The notes beneath the pieces were generated by a model, which was not told the DNA's origin, ran no database searches, and saw only the letters and a program-made list of their open reading frames with translations. A stretch of DNA of 64,000 nt from an uncultured Gammaproteobacteria bacterium (GTDB lineage Bacteria > Pseudomonadota > Gammaproteobacteria > PS1 > Pseudothioglobaceae): NCBI GenBank assembly GCA_902512305.1, contig CABXIU010000007.1:20806-84805 (forward strand), written 5' to 3'. Position 1 is the stretch's first letter. Each line of letters begins with the position of its first letter. A program made the translations under genes and the position numbers. Shown here piece after piece: positions 27,852 to 39,300 of the stretch.

Positions 27852-28955
27852 ATGTCAGAAAGAGATTATTATGAAGTTTTAGGCGTCGATAAAGGCGCAG
27901 ATGAAGCTAAGATTAAAAAAGCCTACAAGCGTCTTGCTATGAAATATCACCCAGACAGAAATGCTGGAGACAAGGCTGGTGCGGAGAAAAAATTCAAAGA
28001 GGTCCGCAAAGCATATGACGTCATCTCTGATCCGCAAAAAAGAGCTGCCTATGATCAATTTGGTCACGCTGGTGTTGATCAAAATGGGCCAGGCTTTGGT
28101 GGTGGAAACCCATTTGGTGGAGCTGGTGGCTTTGGAGATATATTTGGTGATATTTTTGGTGGTGGCAATACAAAACCCGATAATCGAGGCTCAGATCTTC
28201 GTTATGATTTAGAGATAGACTTAAAGCAAGCAGCAGAAACCGATACAGTAAAAATAAGAGTTCCTAAAAATGACACATGCGGTAATTGTTCTGGAAGTGG
28301 TGCAAAGCCTGGCACTTCAGTTAAAACCTGTGGAAATTGTCGTGGAACTGGTCAAACTACAATGCAGCAAGGTTTTTTCGCTGTTCAGCGCCCATGTAAC
28401 CAGTGTAATGGTTCAGGAGAAAAAATTGAATCTCCTTGTGGCACATGCCGTGGCCAAGGCGTTGTAAGAAACCAAAAAACATTATCTGTAAAAATTCCAG
28501 CAGGTGTGGATACAGGAAATCGAATCAGATTAAGTGGTGAAGGTGAAGCAGGTTTGCGTGGAGGTCCTCATGGCGACCTTTATGTTCAAATCCACATTAA
28601 AGATCACCCAATTTTTCAACGTGAAGGGAATGATTTATACTGTGAAGTCCCTATAGATTTTGCAACGTCAGCACTAGGGGGTTCAATTGAAGTCCCCACC
28701 TTAAAAGGCAAGCTTAAAATTAATGTTCCTGCGGGCACTCAAACCTCAAAATTATTCAGACTTCGTGGCAAAGGAATGCCAACAATGAGACACAGTGGAT
28801 CTGGCGATTTATTATGTCAAGTTAAAGTTGAAACGCCAATAAATTTAAACTCAAAGCAAAAGAAGCTATTAAAAGAATTTTCTAGCTCATGTGAAGCCAA
28901 GCATCACCCGGAGTCTAGCTCATTTTTTGGTAAAATGAAATCATTCTTTGAGTAA
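27852..28955 (+). CDS. dnaJ: Hsp40 co-chaperone DnaJ
   Basis: This 367-residue type I DnaJ has a J domain (residues 1-70) with HPD in KYHPDRNAG and a Gly/Phe-rich segment (about 76-110). A zinc-binding domain follows with four CxxCxGxG-type repeats, from CGNCSGSG through CGTCRGQG (about 140-205), and then C-terminal substrate-binding domains. It stimulates DnaK ATPase and delivers unfolded proteins. The gene begins 72 bp after dnaK, separated by a hairpin. Confidence 0.98.
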   Translation: MSERDYYEVLGVDKGADEAKIKKAYKRLAMKYHPDRNAGDKAGAEKKFKEVRKAYDVISDPQKRAAYDQFGHAGVDQNGPGFGGGNPFGGAGGFGDIFGDIFGGGNTKPDNRGSDLRYDLEIDLKQAAETDTVKIRVPKNDTCGNCSGSGAKPGTSVKTCGNCRGTGQTTMQQGFFAVQRPCNQCNGSGEKIESPCGTCRGQGVVRNQKTLSVKIPAGVDTGNRIRLSGEGEAGLRGGPHGDLYVQIHIKDHPIFQREGNDLYCEVPIDFATSALGGSIEVPTLKGKLKINVPAGTQTSKLFRLRGKGMPTMRHSGSGDLLCQVKVETPINLNSKQKKLLKEFSSSCEAKHHPESSSFFGKMKSFFE

Positions 28956-28997
28956 CTCGAAACAATTTGACACAAAGAATTAATTGGTTATCTTTAA

Positions 28998-30317
<1,320 letters not shown>

Positions 30318-30391
30318 CATTTATCTTGTTTTTATACTTTAAGTAAATTTAAGGTTAAAATATGATTTCATTGACTATTATGGGTACCTGA

Positions 30392-31639
30392 TTGGAATCA
30401 CTGTCCACTTTTTGGCTAAGTGTTTTACTTTTCTTTTTAATTTTAGCTTCCGCTTTTTTCTCTGCGTCTGAAACTTCGATGATGGCACTAAATCGCTATC
30501 GCCTTAAAACACTAATCTCAAAAAACAATACTCAAGCCAAAAGAGTAGAAAAACTTCTTGATAAAATTGATTATTTAATTGGTGGAATTCTACTTGGCAA
30601 TAACTTTGTTAATATACTTGCTGCGAGTATTGCTACCCTTATCTCAATAAAGCTTTGGGGCGAAGGTTCAATCATCATTGCATCTATATTATTAACAATA
30701 GTTATTTTAATTTTCGCTGAAAACACTCCTAAAACTTTTGCGGCAAAGAACCCTGAAAAAGTTGCTCTGCCTGCCTCATGGCTTTTAGAATTAATAATTA
30801 AATTTTTTAAACCTGTTATCTATTTAATATCTCTAATATCAAAATTTCTTCTCAAAATTATTGGTCTTAAAACTGAAAGCAAAGACATCCTAAATTCTGA
30901 AGAACTTCGTATGGCAGTTAAAGACTCAAAATCTAAGATGTCAAATAACTACCAAAGCATGCTTCTGAACATCATTGATTTAGAAAAAGTTAAAGTTGAA
31001 GACATTATGATTCCTCACAATGAATTGGTTAGTGCTGATATCGATAATGAAGAGGAGTTATTTGAACAGTTCAAACGAATTCAACATAACCGCTTACTTG
31101 TCTTCAAAGGCTCAGAAAACAATATCATTGGAACAATCCATATGAGAGATCTAGTCAATAGTTACGCAAAAGATGAGGTTAGTATAAAAAATATTAAAGA
31201 ATTAATTAGAGAGCCTTATTTTATTCCAGAAGGAACACCATTGTCTCATCAGCTTGAGCATTTTAAAAACCAAAAAAGAAGGCTTGGAATTGTTGTTGAT
31301 GAATATGGTGAGGTGCAAGGAATGGTCGTATTGGATGATATTCTAGAAGAAATAGTGGGTCAATTTACTTCATCCCAAGGTGAAACAATTGATGAAATAA
31401 GTTTGCAGGATGACGGAAGTTATCTAGTAGACCCCAGAATAAGTATTAGAGAGCTTAATAGCGAGCTAAAAGTAAAATTATCTTTTGACAATGCAAAGAC
31501 TCTGAATGGTTTAATCTTGGAGCAACTTCAGAGTTTTCCTCAGCACAATGTCAGTTTAAAAATTGACCCACTGATAATTGAAATTATTCAAGTAAGCAAA
31601 CAGGGAATTAAACTAGTAAAGATCAAAAAATTAGACTAG
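30392..31639 (+). CDS. CorB/YfjD-type CNNM and CBS-domain membrane protein
   Basis: This 415-residue protein has an N-terminal CNNM/DUF21 domain with three to four membrane segments (about residues 1-175, including SASETSMMALNRYRL), paired CBS domains (about 190-325, with VEDIMIPHNEL and VDEYGEVQGMV), and a C-terminal CorC/HlyC domain. Such proteins are linked to Mg2+ or Co2+ transport. The start is TTG, directly after a TGA that ends a 9-codon in-frame mini-ORF starting at ATG 30362. MESLSTFWLSVLL aligns well with E. coli YfjD, which supports TTG. Confidence 0.88.
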   Translation: MESLSTFWLSVLLFFLILASAFFSASETSMMALNRYRLKTLISKNNTQAKRVEKLLDKIDYLIGGILLGNNFVNILAASIATLISIKLWGEGSIIIASILLTIVILIFAENTPKTFAAKNPEKVALPASWLLELIIKFFKPVIYLISLISKFLLKIIGLKTESKDILNSEELRMAVKDSKSKMSNNYQSMLLNIIDLEKVKVEDIMIPHNELVSADIDNEEELFEQFKRIQHNRLLVFKGSENNIIGTIHMRDLVNSYAKDEVSIKNIKELIREPYFIPEGTPLSHQLEHFKNQKRRLGIVVDEYGEVQGMVVLDDILEEIVGQFTSSQGETIDEISLQDDGSYLVDPRISIRELNSELKVKLSFDNAKTLNGLILEQLQSFPQHNVSLKIDPLIIEIIQVSKQGIKLVKIKKLD

Positions 31640-31668
31640 GTATATTTATTTTAAAATCTCTTATTCAA

Positions 31669-33486
31669 TTAATATTCCCTGATAGATTTAACAAGGGGTT
31701 TTAAGTAATCTTCATAATTTTTCCAAGCCTCTGAACTACCTTGATACATCTTCTTTCTAACCTGCAAAGAACTGGCAGTCTTTACATCACGCTTATTTTC
31801 ATGAAAGTTAAGGCAATTTTGATCCCAGTCTAAATCACAATAATCTAATAATTTTCTTGTTTCTTTTTCTTGATTATTAGTTAGCTCCTCATAAGATAAA
31901 TCATATATTTGTCCTGGGTATAATTTTTGCCAATAGCTCATCAAATCAACATACAAGCCATAAAACTTTGCCAAATCATCAAAATTATAAGCCCAACCAT
32001 TTCCTTGGCCACTAAAATAATGCTTGTATATTGAAAAACATGTTGCCCTAGCATCTCTTTTTACATGGACAACTCTTGCTTCCGGTAATGCAGAGAATAT
32101 GAAACCAATATTTCTAAAATTTAAAGGCCATTTATCTGTGATTATCTTTTCAGTTGAATTAATTTTGGATAATGAGTCTAAATAATTTTGACGAATTGAT
32201 GAAAATTCATCACTAGACAGGTTATATTTTTTATTAACTAAGTGCTCTTGTATTATTGGAATAATTAAACTAGTTAAATTGTTTAATTCGCCTGCGCCAA
32301 AAACTTCATTATGATTGGAAATGATTTGCTCTACAAGTGACGTTCCTGAACGAGGCATACCAACAATGAATATTGGTCGAATGGAGGTATTATCATATGA
32401 AATCTTATTTTGTTTATTAATGCTTTTTTGAGTAAAAAACTGCTTTGTTATTTTATTATGGTTTTCAGATTTATTTATTGAGTAATCAGAATTATTTTTT
32501 CGCAAACGATTACCTTCGTCTAGCAGTCTAAAGAATTCTTTATGATTTCCCAAATCTTCATTCGCTTTTGCCAATGCAAAACTCAAAAAAATTCGATCTT
32601 GTTTACTAAGTTGTTTACTAGATAGAAGTGATTTCATTTGAATAACTTGTAAATCTTTTGGTTTATAGGTTTTTACTCCACTAAGATTGTGATGGGCTGT
32701 TGCATATCCTGGACTTAAAGCGATTGCATTTTCAAAATTTTCAATGGCCAAGTCAACCTTGCCAACTCTCTGATAGCTAATTCCAAGGTTGTTAGAGGCG
32801 ATGGCATAATTTGGATTAAATTCTAAAGCCTTCTTGTATGATTTGATAGCATCATCATTTTTGTTAAGTTCAAGATATGTACTACCTAAATTATTATGAG
32901 CTTCTGAAAACTCTGGATTCAAGGCAACTGCCCACTCAAGGTGATCAACTGCAGAATCAAATTCTCCTTTCACTAAAAAAATCTGACCTAAGTTATTGTG
33001 TGCATTTGCATAATGGTTATTACAATTCAATGCTTTTTGATAGGCAATAATCGCACTATCAGAATTTCCCATTTCTCTAAAGGTTACTCCAAGATTATAA
33101 TAAGCCTCAGCATAATCTGGCTTTAGACTAGCAGCTTGATTAAAATCTTTAACAGCACTCTCATAATCATTATTTGCCTTATTGCATACACCTCGAATAT
33201 TAAAGAGTATTGATTCATTAGAATGTTTGTCAATTAAAGGCTCAATAATTTCTAAAGCTTCTTTGATTTTTCCACTTGTTGCAAAAGAAACCGCAGATTG
33301 AAGATCTGTATGAAGTAAAGGAGTCTGATTTTTTTTATTTTTTAAAGCTGCAATCGCATTCTTCGCATCTTTATTATTTGGAGATAGTTTTAAAATTTCT
33401 AAATAAATCGATTCTGATTTATCAAAATCACCTTTGGAAAAGAGTTTTTTTGCTCGAGCTAAAAGTCTTTCAGTTTTTATGGTCAT
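31669..33486 (-). CDS. TPR-repeat sulfotransferase
   Basis: This 605-residue protein has about seven tetratricopeptide repeats (about residues 5-270, e.g. AHNNLGSTYLELNKNDDAIKSYK) followed by a sulfotransferase domain. The PAPS 5'-phosphosulfate loop is PIFIVGMPRSGTSLVEQIIS (about residue 370) and the 3'-phosphate region is VVHVKRDARATCFSIYKHYF. It is expected to move sulfate from PAPS to a protein or saccharide acceptor chosen by the TPRs. It resembles tyrosylprotein-sulfotransferase-like bacterial proteins. No signal peptide is visible. The acceptor is unknown, and it is monocistronic. Confidence 0.9.
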   Translation of the reverse strand: MTIKTERLLARAKKLFSKGDFDKSESIYLEILKLSPNNKDAKNAIAALKNKKNQTPLLHTDLQSAVSFATSGKIKEALEIIEPLIDKHSNESILFNIRGVCNKANNDYESAVKDFNQAASLKPDYAEAYYNLGVTFREMGNSDSAIIAYQKALNCNNHYANAHNNLGQIFLVKGEFDSAVDHLEWAVALNPEFSEAHNNLGSTYLELNKNDDAIKSYKKALEFNPNYAIASNNLGISYQRVGKVDLAIENFENAIALSPGYATAHHNLSGVKTYKPKDLQVIQMKSLLSSKQLSKQDRIFLSFALAKANEDLGNHKEFFRLLDEGNRLRKNNSDYSINKSENHNKITKQFFTQKSINKQNKISYDNTSIRPIFIVGMPRSGTSLVEQIISNHNEVFGAGELNNLTSLIIPIIQEHLVNKKYNLSSDEFSSIRQNYLDSLSKINSTEKIITDKWPLNFRNIGFIFSALPEARVVHVKRDARATCFSIYKHYFSGQGNGWAYNFDDLAKFYGLYVDLMSYWQKLYPGQIYDLSYEELTNNQEKETRKLLDYCDLDWDQNCLNFHENKRDVKTASSLQVRKKMYQGSSEAWKNYEDYLKPLVKSIREY

Positions 33487-33743
33487 CTTTTATTGGGCGG
33501 TTTCAAATTGAATAAATATATCGTCTGTAGATAATTTTGAAGAGTTTTAAATTAATTTTATATTAATTTTTAATGCCACATTTTATAAGATTAAAAATAA
33601 CACTTTTATATTTAAAAAACTTCTTTCAAAATTATTAATTCTTACGTTTAATTATAAAAAAATGCTATAAAACTAATCGAAATTTTTAGATTATATTAGG
33701 TATTATTTAATCAAATTACTCTTATTAATTTTATTCTAAAGAA
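33487..33743. other. AT-rich divergent intergenic region
   Basis: This 257-bp gap separates the divergent TPR-sulfotransferase and SbmA-like genes. It is almost pure A+T with several T and A runs. It presumably holds both promoters, but I cannot pick convincing -35/-10 pairs. No RNA gene is evident. Confidence 0.5.
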
Positions 33744-34733
33744 ATGTTTAAATTTTTCACACAAAAAAAATGGTTTCTTTGGGCCTATCTTGGCTCTGCA
33801 GTTATTCTAACTTCATTATGGCTTTCTGTTCAAATTGACGTCAAAATCAATGAATGGTTTGGAGGATTCTACGATATGATTCAAAAGGCTCTAGGAACAC
33901 CAAATGCTGTAACTATAGAAGAGTATTTTGGAGGGCTATATAGCTTCGGTCAACTCGCTGCTCTATGGATTATTCTTGGACTTGCTACTTCATTCTTAAC
34001 TTCACACTTTTTGTTTAGATGGAGGGCTTCAATGGTTGAGTTCTATCATAGCGTTTATGACAAAGCAAGAACCATTGAAGGAGCCTCGCAGCGTGTTCAA
34101 GAAGACACCATTAGATTTTCCAGAATCATGGAAGGCCTAGGAACAAGTCTCATAGAGTCTGTGATGGTTTTAGTTGAATATTTTCCTTTGCTTATGGGAT
34201 TAGCAGTTGGAATTCCAATTATGTGGTTTGGTGAATGGGAGTACGGACTTGTGATGAGTGCCTTGATATGGGCAGTTGGCGGAACGTTATTAATGATTGG
34301 CTTGGCTTGGATGTTGAGACTTGTAGGTATTGAATATGATCTTCAAAAAAGAGAAGCAGCCTATAGAAAGATTCTTGTTATTGCAGAAGATGATGGCAAT
34401 GTTAGACCAAAAACACTTAACGAGCTTTTTGAAGGCGTTAGACTGATTCACTATAAAAGCTACTTAAATTATTTATATTTCAATATTGGAAGGTTAGCCT
34501 ATCTTCAAATAAATGTTTTAGTTGCCTATATAGTTTTAGCACCTGCCATAGTTGCAGGCGTTATGACTTTAGGAGTTATGCAGCAAATAATCAGAGCATT
34601 TGGAAGAGTAGAAGGTTCATTACAATATCTGTTTAATGCATGGCCTACGATTATTGAGCTTGCTAGTGTCTATAAACGCTTGAGAGAATTTGAGAGCCAA
34701 ATTGAATCAATGAATGAAACAGTAACAGAGTAG
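33744..34733 (+). CDS. SbmA/BacA-like inner-membrane transporter
   Basis: This 329-residue protein has about seven hydrophobic segments and characteristic SbmA/BacA-type phrases FGGFYDMIQKAL and VQEDTIRFSRIMEGLGTSL. The middle RIMEGLG segment, the hydrophobic FPLLMGLAVGIP and a C-terminal EGSLQYLFNAWPTIIELASVYKRL complete the family pattern. Family members import peptides and modified compounds using the proton gradient, and in symbionts BacA affects resistance to host peptides. It is shorter than E. coli SbmA (406). It converges on psd. Confidence 0.88.
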   Translation: MFKFFTQKKWFLWAYLGSAVILTSLWLSVQIDVKINEWFGGFYDMIQKALGTPNAVTIEEYFGGLYSFGQLAALWIILGLATSFLTSHFLFRWRASMVEFYHSVYDKARTIEGASQRVQEDTIRFSRIMEGLGTSLIESVMVLVEYFPLLMGLAVGIPIMWFGEWEYGLVMSALIWAVGGTLLMIGLAWMLRLVGIEYDLQKREAAYRKILVIAEDDGNVRPKTLNELFEGVRLIHYKSYLNYLYFNIGRLAYLQINVLVAYIVLAPAIVAGVMTLGVMQQIIRAFGRVEGSLQYLFNAWPTIIELASVYKRLREFESQIESMNETVTE

Positions 34734-35546
34734 TTAATCAATTAATGATTGTCCTATTTTAAGGGCTTGTCCAACTTCAAGTCTTAACTCTGGAGAACCA
34801 TTCGGCAAAATAAAAATGACAGTTGAACCCATATTAAATCGCCCTAACTCATCGCCTTTATATAGTTTAATCTGACGACTCTTATAATCATATTTTTTCA
34901 CTAATTTAGTGTATGGAGGAGATATTTGTCCTTCCCAGGATGTCTCCATAGAGCCGACAAAAATAGCTCCTACCAATACGAAAACCATTTCACCAAAATC
35001 TGTATCAAAAAGACATACAAGCCTTTCATTTCGAGCAAAGACTCGATCAATATTATTGACTGTTTTTTGATTGACTGAAAAAAGTTTTCCAGGAATATAC
35101 TTCATTGATCTCAAGCTTCCATCACATGGCATATGAATGCGATGGTAGTCTTTTGGAGACAAATAAATCGAAGCAAATGAGCCATTTTCAAATTCTTGTA
35201 AAACTTTATCTGCTATAAGTTCTGAGACAGAATATTGACGCCCTTTGGCCTGAAAGATTTGAGATTCCTGTATCTTACCTGCTTGAGAAACAACACCATC
35301 CACCGGAGAGATAATCTTCGATTGTGAAATTGGCCTTAAATTTGACTTTAAGGCTCTGGTAAAAAAATCATTGAAGTTAGAATAGTCTTCAATATTTTCA
35401 ATTTCTGCCTCAGAAAGGTTAACTTGGTATTTTTTAACAAACCAACGAGTAAAATTATTTTTAATCCACCGAATATTAATTCTTGCAAATCGAAACATCA
35501 GCTTTGATAAAAAATGCTGAGGCAAGAGAAACTGAAGAAAAATCAT
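34734..35546 (-). CDS. psd: Phosphatidylserine decarboxylase
   Basis: This 270-residue proenzyme makes phosphatidylethanolamine at the inner membrane. The self-cleavage site is MGST in GRFNMGSTVIFIL (about residue 245), instead of the common LGST; the Gly-Ser bond and nucleophilic Ser that becomes the pyruvoyl group are kept. Catalytic Asp in SPVDG and His in YHRIHMPCDG are present. The start overlaps the proS stop by one base (TAATG), so the two genes are translationally coupled. Confidence 0.96.
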   Translation of the reverse strand: MIFLQFLLPQHFLSKLMFRFARINIRWIKNNFTRWFVKKYQVNLSEAEIENIEDYSNFNDFFTRALKSNLRPISQSKIISPVDGVVSQAGKIQESQIFQAKGRQYSVSELIADKVLQEFENGSFASIYLSPKDYHRIHMPCDGSLRSMKYIPGKLFSVNQKTVNNIDRVFARNERLVCLFDTDFGEMVFVLVGAIFVGSMETSWEGQISPPYTKLVKKYDYKSRQIKLYKGDELGRFNMGSTVIFILPNGSPELRLEVGQALKIGQSLID

Positions 35547-37249
35547 TAATCGAACTGATCAAGAATAAAACTCACTGCTTCCTTATAATCAACTTCAATT
35601 TTGTCAGAGGATTTTCTTGATTTATATTCAATTTTTCCATTATCTGCATGTGTATCACTTAATACGAAGCGGTGAGGGATTCCAAGTAGCTCAGAATCTG
35701 CAAACATGATCCCCGGTCTCTCTTTTCGATCATCCAACAATACATCAATATTCTTTTCCTGGCAGTCTTGATAAAGCTGATTAGCTAACTCTTGAACTCG
35801 AGATGATTTATTGTAATTGATTGGAACTATGACAAGCTCAAAAGGGGCAATTGCCTCAGGAAAAATAATTCCCCTATCATCATGGCTCTGTTCAATACTT
35901 GCCGCTATAATTCTAGTCACGCCTATACCGTAACAACCCATATTCATATTAACAGCTCTTCCATCTTCACCAATCACATTGGCATTCATAGAATCTGAAT
36001 ATTTTGTTCCAAGTTGAAAAATATGACCCACCTCAATGCCTCTTTTGATTTCGATCTTACCCTTACCGTCAGGTGAAGGATCGCCGGAAACAACATTGCG
36101 CAAATCACTAGCAATAATATCTTTAGTATCTCGCCCCCAATTAACACCAATATAGTGCTTATCATCTTCATTAGCGCCACAAACAAAATCTGACATACAT
36201 GCAGCTGAATAATCGACAATAATTGGAATATTAAGATTTACAACACCAATTGATCCAAAAGAGCAGCCTAATTTTTTCAGAACTTTTTCCTCATCAGTCA
36301 TTTGTAAAGGCTGTTTAATTCCTTGTATTTTTGAAGCCTTAACCTCATTAAGCTCATGATCACCTCTCAAAACTAGTGCAATAAGGCTATCATCTTCACT
36401 CTCAACAATAAGCGTTTTGATTGAACTTGTCGGCTTAACATTTAGCAAGTTACAAACATCTGCAATCGTCTTGACGCCAGGCGTTTCAATAAGCTCCAAG
36501 TTTTTACTAGGCGCATTAGGTTCACCTTGAGGTAGCGTTTCTGTTCGCTCAATATTTGCCGAAAAATCTGAGCTATCAGAAAAGCAGATTGCATCTTCAC
36601 CAGAATCAGCTAAAACATGAAACTCATGTGAGCTTTCACCGCCAATAGCGCCTGAGTCAGCTAATACAGCCCTATAGTTAAAACCAATTCTATCAAAGAT
36701 ATTACAATAGGTTTGATACATAACCTTATAAGTCTCATCGAGTGATTTTTCATCAATATGAAATGAATAAGCATCCTTCATAATAAATTCTCTAGAACGC
36801 ATTACTCCAAAACGAGGTCGAATCTCATCTCTAAATTTTGTTTGAATTTGATAAAAGTTTATTGGCAGCTGCTTATAGCTTCTTAGATACTGCTTAGCAA
36901 TATTTGTAATGACTTCTTCATGCGTAGGGCCAAAACAAAAGTCTCTATCATGCCTATCCTTAAAACGAAGTAGTTCCGGACCATACTCCTCCCATCTTTT
37001 TGACTCTTGCCAGAGTTCAGCAGGATGAGCAATCGGCATTAAAAGCTCTAGAGCCTTGGATTTATTCATTTCCTCGCGAACTATCTTTTCAACCTTCTGA
37101 ATAATCTTCAGCCCTATTGGTAAATAAGAATAAAGTCCTGATGCCAACTTAGAGATCAGTCCAGCTCTAATCATCAATTGGTGCGATATGATCTGCGCGT
37201 CATTTGGCGCCTCTTTAACTGTAGAGATTAAAAAATCACTGCTTTTCAT
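35546..37249 (-). CDS. proS: Prolyl-tRNA synthetase
   Basis: This 567-residue class II synthetase is the bacterial type with an editing insertion. Motif 2 ([25 protein letters not shown]), the INS domain (about residues 225-400, including a YbaK-like region) and motif 3 ([17 protein letters not shown]) are visible, followed by an anticodon-binding domain. It charges tRNA-Pro and clears mischarged Ala-tRNA-Pro. psd follows with a one-base overlap, and the divergent site-2 protease gene is 41 bp away. Confidence 0.98.
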   Translation of the reverse strand: MKSSDFLISTVKEAPNDAQIISHQLMIRAGLISKLASGLYSYLPIGLKIIQKVEKIVREEMNKSKALELLMPIAHPAELWQESKRWEEYGPELLRFKDRHDRDFCFGPTHEEVITNIAKQYLRSYKQLPINFYQIQTKFRDEIRPRFGVMRSREFIMKDAYSFHIDEKSLDETYKVMYQTYCNIFDRIGFNYRAVLADSGAIGGESSHEFHVLADSGEDAICFSDSSDFSANIERTETLPQGEPNAPSKNLELIETPGVKTIADVCNLLNVKPTSSIKTLIVESEDDSLIALVLRGDHELNEVKASKIQGIKQPLQMTDEEKVLKKLGCSFGSIGVVNLNIPIIVDYSAACMSDFVCGANEDDKHYIGVNWGRDTKDIIASDLRNVVSGDPSPDGKGKIEIKRGIEVGHIFQLGTKYSDSMNANVIGEDGRAVNMNMGCYGIGVTRIIAASIEQSHDDRGIIFPEAIAPFELVIVPINYNKSSRVQELANQLYQDCQEKNIDVLLDDRKERPGIMFADSELLGIPHRFVLSDTHADNGKIEYKSRKSSDKIEVDYKEAVSFILDQFD

Positions 37250-37290
37250 ATAAAATGTATTTATACCAAAAAATAATTTGATTTTACCTA

Positions 37291-37926
37291 ATGCCTGATT
37301 TTCAAACTTTATTAATTTATATTATTCCATTGCTTTTCGCAATTACCCTTCATGAGGCTGCTCACGGCTGGGTGGCAAGCAAACTAGGTGATCACACTGC
37401 AAGAATGATGGGAAGGGTTACTTTGGACCCTACCAAACACATTGATCCAATTGGAACCATTGCAATTCCTTTGGTTTTATTACTCTCATCATCAGGGTTT
37501 ATTTTTGGATGGGCTAAGCCTGTTCCTATTAACTTTAATGCACTTCGTTCAGGAAAAAACGGCATGATTTGGGTTGCTTTAGCTGGACCCGGCGCCAATA
37601 TGTTTATGGCAATTTGTTGGCTTTTTATTATGATTGTTGCGATTAAGATGAATATCTTTGTATTAATTGAAATGGGCCGCGTAGGGATACTTGTCAATTG
37701 TGTTTTAGCTGTCTTTAATCTTTTACCCATTCCTCCTCTTGATGGCTCTAGGGTAATTAGCGCCCTCCTGCCAAATCGACTAGCATATCAGTACAATCAG
37801 TTAGAACAGTATGGCCTTTATATACTTCTAGGTCTAATGTTTCTAGGGGGTTTTAATTATTTAGTAAGGCCCTGGGTTGAGTTTATTTTAGGTTGGTTTC
37901 AGTATGCTCTTGTTCTTCTAGGATGA
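37291..37926 (+). CDS. Site-2 protease family (M50) membrane metalloprotease
   Basis: This 211-residue protein has five to six hydrophobic segments, the zinc motif HEAAH (about residues 21-25) and a downstream PPLDGSRV motif supplying the third ligand. It belongs to the short, PDZ-less M50 group (often called YwhC-like) found beside trpS or scpA in many bacteria. Its substrate is unknown. The end overlaps the convergent selO stop by 9 bp. Confidence 0.92.
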   Translation: MPDFQTLLIYIIPLLFAITLHEAAHGWVASKLGDHTARMMGRVTLDPTKHIDPIGTIAIPLVLLLSSSGFIFGWAKPVPINFNALRSGKNGMIWVALAGPGANMFMAICWLFIMIVAIKMNIFVLIEMGRVGILVNCVLAVFNLLPIPPLDGSRVISALLPNRLAYQYNQLEQYGLYILLGLMFLGGFNYLVRPWVEFILGWFQYALVLLG

Positions 37927-39300
37927 ACAACTAAGCTCAAGGCTTTTAGCCCACTCAGGTGCTTCACTGTCATAGGACTCATAGCCATCATGATTATCAA
38001 AAGGCTTCTCAAGCAATCTAAACAGAATATCAATTTCATCAAACTCGTTTAAATCTTCAGCTTTTCTAATCGCAACTTCAGCCAAATAATTACGAAGAAT
38101 ATATTTTGGATTAACCTGATTCATTAAAGCTACACTTTGATTCAAGCTTTCTTCTTTATTGATGCGCCTTTGATAATCTTTAAACCAAGAGTCAAATTCA
38201 TCTCCCAATGTATTTTGTTGCTGGCTTAAAAGTTGTCTCATTGATTGGTGGTAATCTTTTTTCTTTGTATATAGCAACTCTAAAAAGTTATTAATCAAAG
38301 AATTATCGTCTTCATCTTGCAATATAAATCCAAACTTACTTCTCATCAAATTAGAGTACTCTTTGACTAATATTTTTTCATAGAAAGATAAAGCTTCCTT
38401 TAATTGGTCTTCTTGAATAATCGATTTTAGAGCATCGGCGAGTCGCTGCAAATTCCACAATGCCACTGATGGCTGCCTTTCAAATGAATATCGACCCTGA
38501 GTATCAGAATGATTACAAGTAAAGCCTGGATCATAAGCTTCCATAAAGCTAAACGGACCATAGTCAATAGTTAAACCTAAAATTGACATGTTATCCGTAT
38601 TCATAACGCCATGAGAAAAGCCCTGAGCTTGCCACCTTGCAATCATTATTGCGGTTGAGTGGATGACATTCTTAAATAGACCTAAATAATCTCTATGATT
38701 GAGCTCAGGCATATGGTGTTGAAGTACAAAATCAGCTAATTTTTTAACATTTTCATCTTGTCCTTTGGATGCAAAATATTCAAAGTGGCCAAACCTGATA
38801 TGACTCTCAGCAACTCGAGTAATAATTGCTGCATTTTCAATATGCTCTCTATAAACTTGAGAATTACTACTCACTATTGAAAGTGCCTTGGTCGTTGGAA
38901 TATTAAGTCCCTGCATGGCTATTGAGCATAGATACTCACGTATACTTGATCGAAGAACAGCGCGACCATCTGCACCTCTTGAAAATGGCGATGTCCCAGC
39001 ACCCTTTAAAGAGAGCTCATATCCACCTACTTCACCAATCAGGCATGAACGACCATCGCCAAGCTGAGGTACAAAGTAACCAAATTGATGGCCTGCGTAG
39101 ACCGAAGAAATCGGACTTTCTTTAGCCAATTGCTTTTCACCTGAGCAAATCCTTAGCAGATCTTTATCGGTTACTTTTAAGTTTAATTCTTGCTTAAGAT
39201 TCTCGTTTATATGAATCAGTATAGTGTCTTCAAGCTTCTGAGTTTTAACATGAGCAAAAAAATCACCACCTAAATCCTTAAATTTAAGAGAGCTTTTCAT
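37918..39300 (-). CDS. selO: SelO/YdiU protein adenylyltransferase
   Basis: This 460-residue pseudokinase-fold enzyme transfers AMP to Ser/Thr/Tyr on target proteins. Family motifs [21 protein letters not shown] (about residues 93-113), [20 protein letters not shown] (about 231-250) and [14 protein letters not shown] are intact, including the catalytic Asn and Asp. It is slightly shorter than typical (about 480-500) and lacks the C-terminal selenocysteine/Cys extension, ending LSCSS. It overlaps gatB by 17 bp upstream. Confidence 0.94.
   Translation of the reverse strand: MKSSLKFKDLGGDFFAHVKTQKLEDTILIHINENLKQELNLKVTDKDLLRICSGEKQLAKESPISSVYAGHQFGYFVPQLGDGRSCLIGEVGGYELSLKGAGTSPFSRGADGRAVLRSSIREYLCSIAMQGLNIPTTKALSIVSSNSQVYREHIENAAIITRVAESHIRFGHFEYFASKGQDENVKKLADFVLQHHMPELNHRDYLGLFKNVIHSTAIMIARWQAQGFSHGVMNTDNMSILGLTIDYGPFSFMEAYDPGFTCNHSDTQGRYSFERQPSVALWNLQRLADALKSIIQEDQLKEALSFYEKILVKEYSNLMRSKFGFILQDEDDNSLINNFLELLYTKKKDYHQSMRQLLSQQQNTLGDEFDSWFKDYQRRINKEESLNQSVALMNQVNPKYILRNYLAEVAIRKAEDLNEFDEIDILFRLLEKPFDNHDGYESYDSEAPEWAKSLELSCSS

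Noticed and set aside
37392..37730. 112-codon minus-strand frame in the site-2 protease gene
   Set aside because: Antisense shadow of the conserved HEAAH/PPLDG gene.
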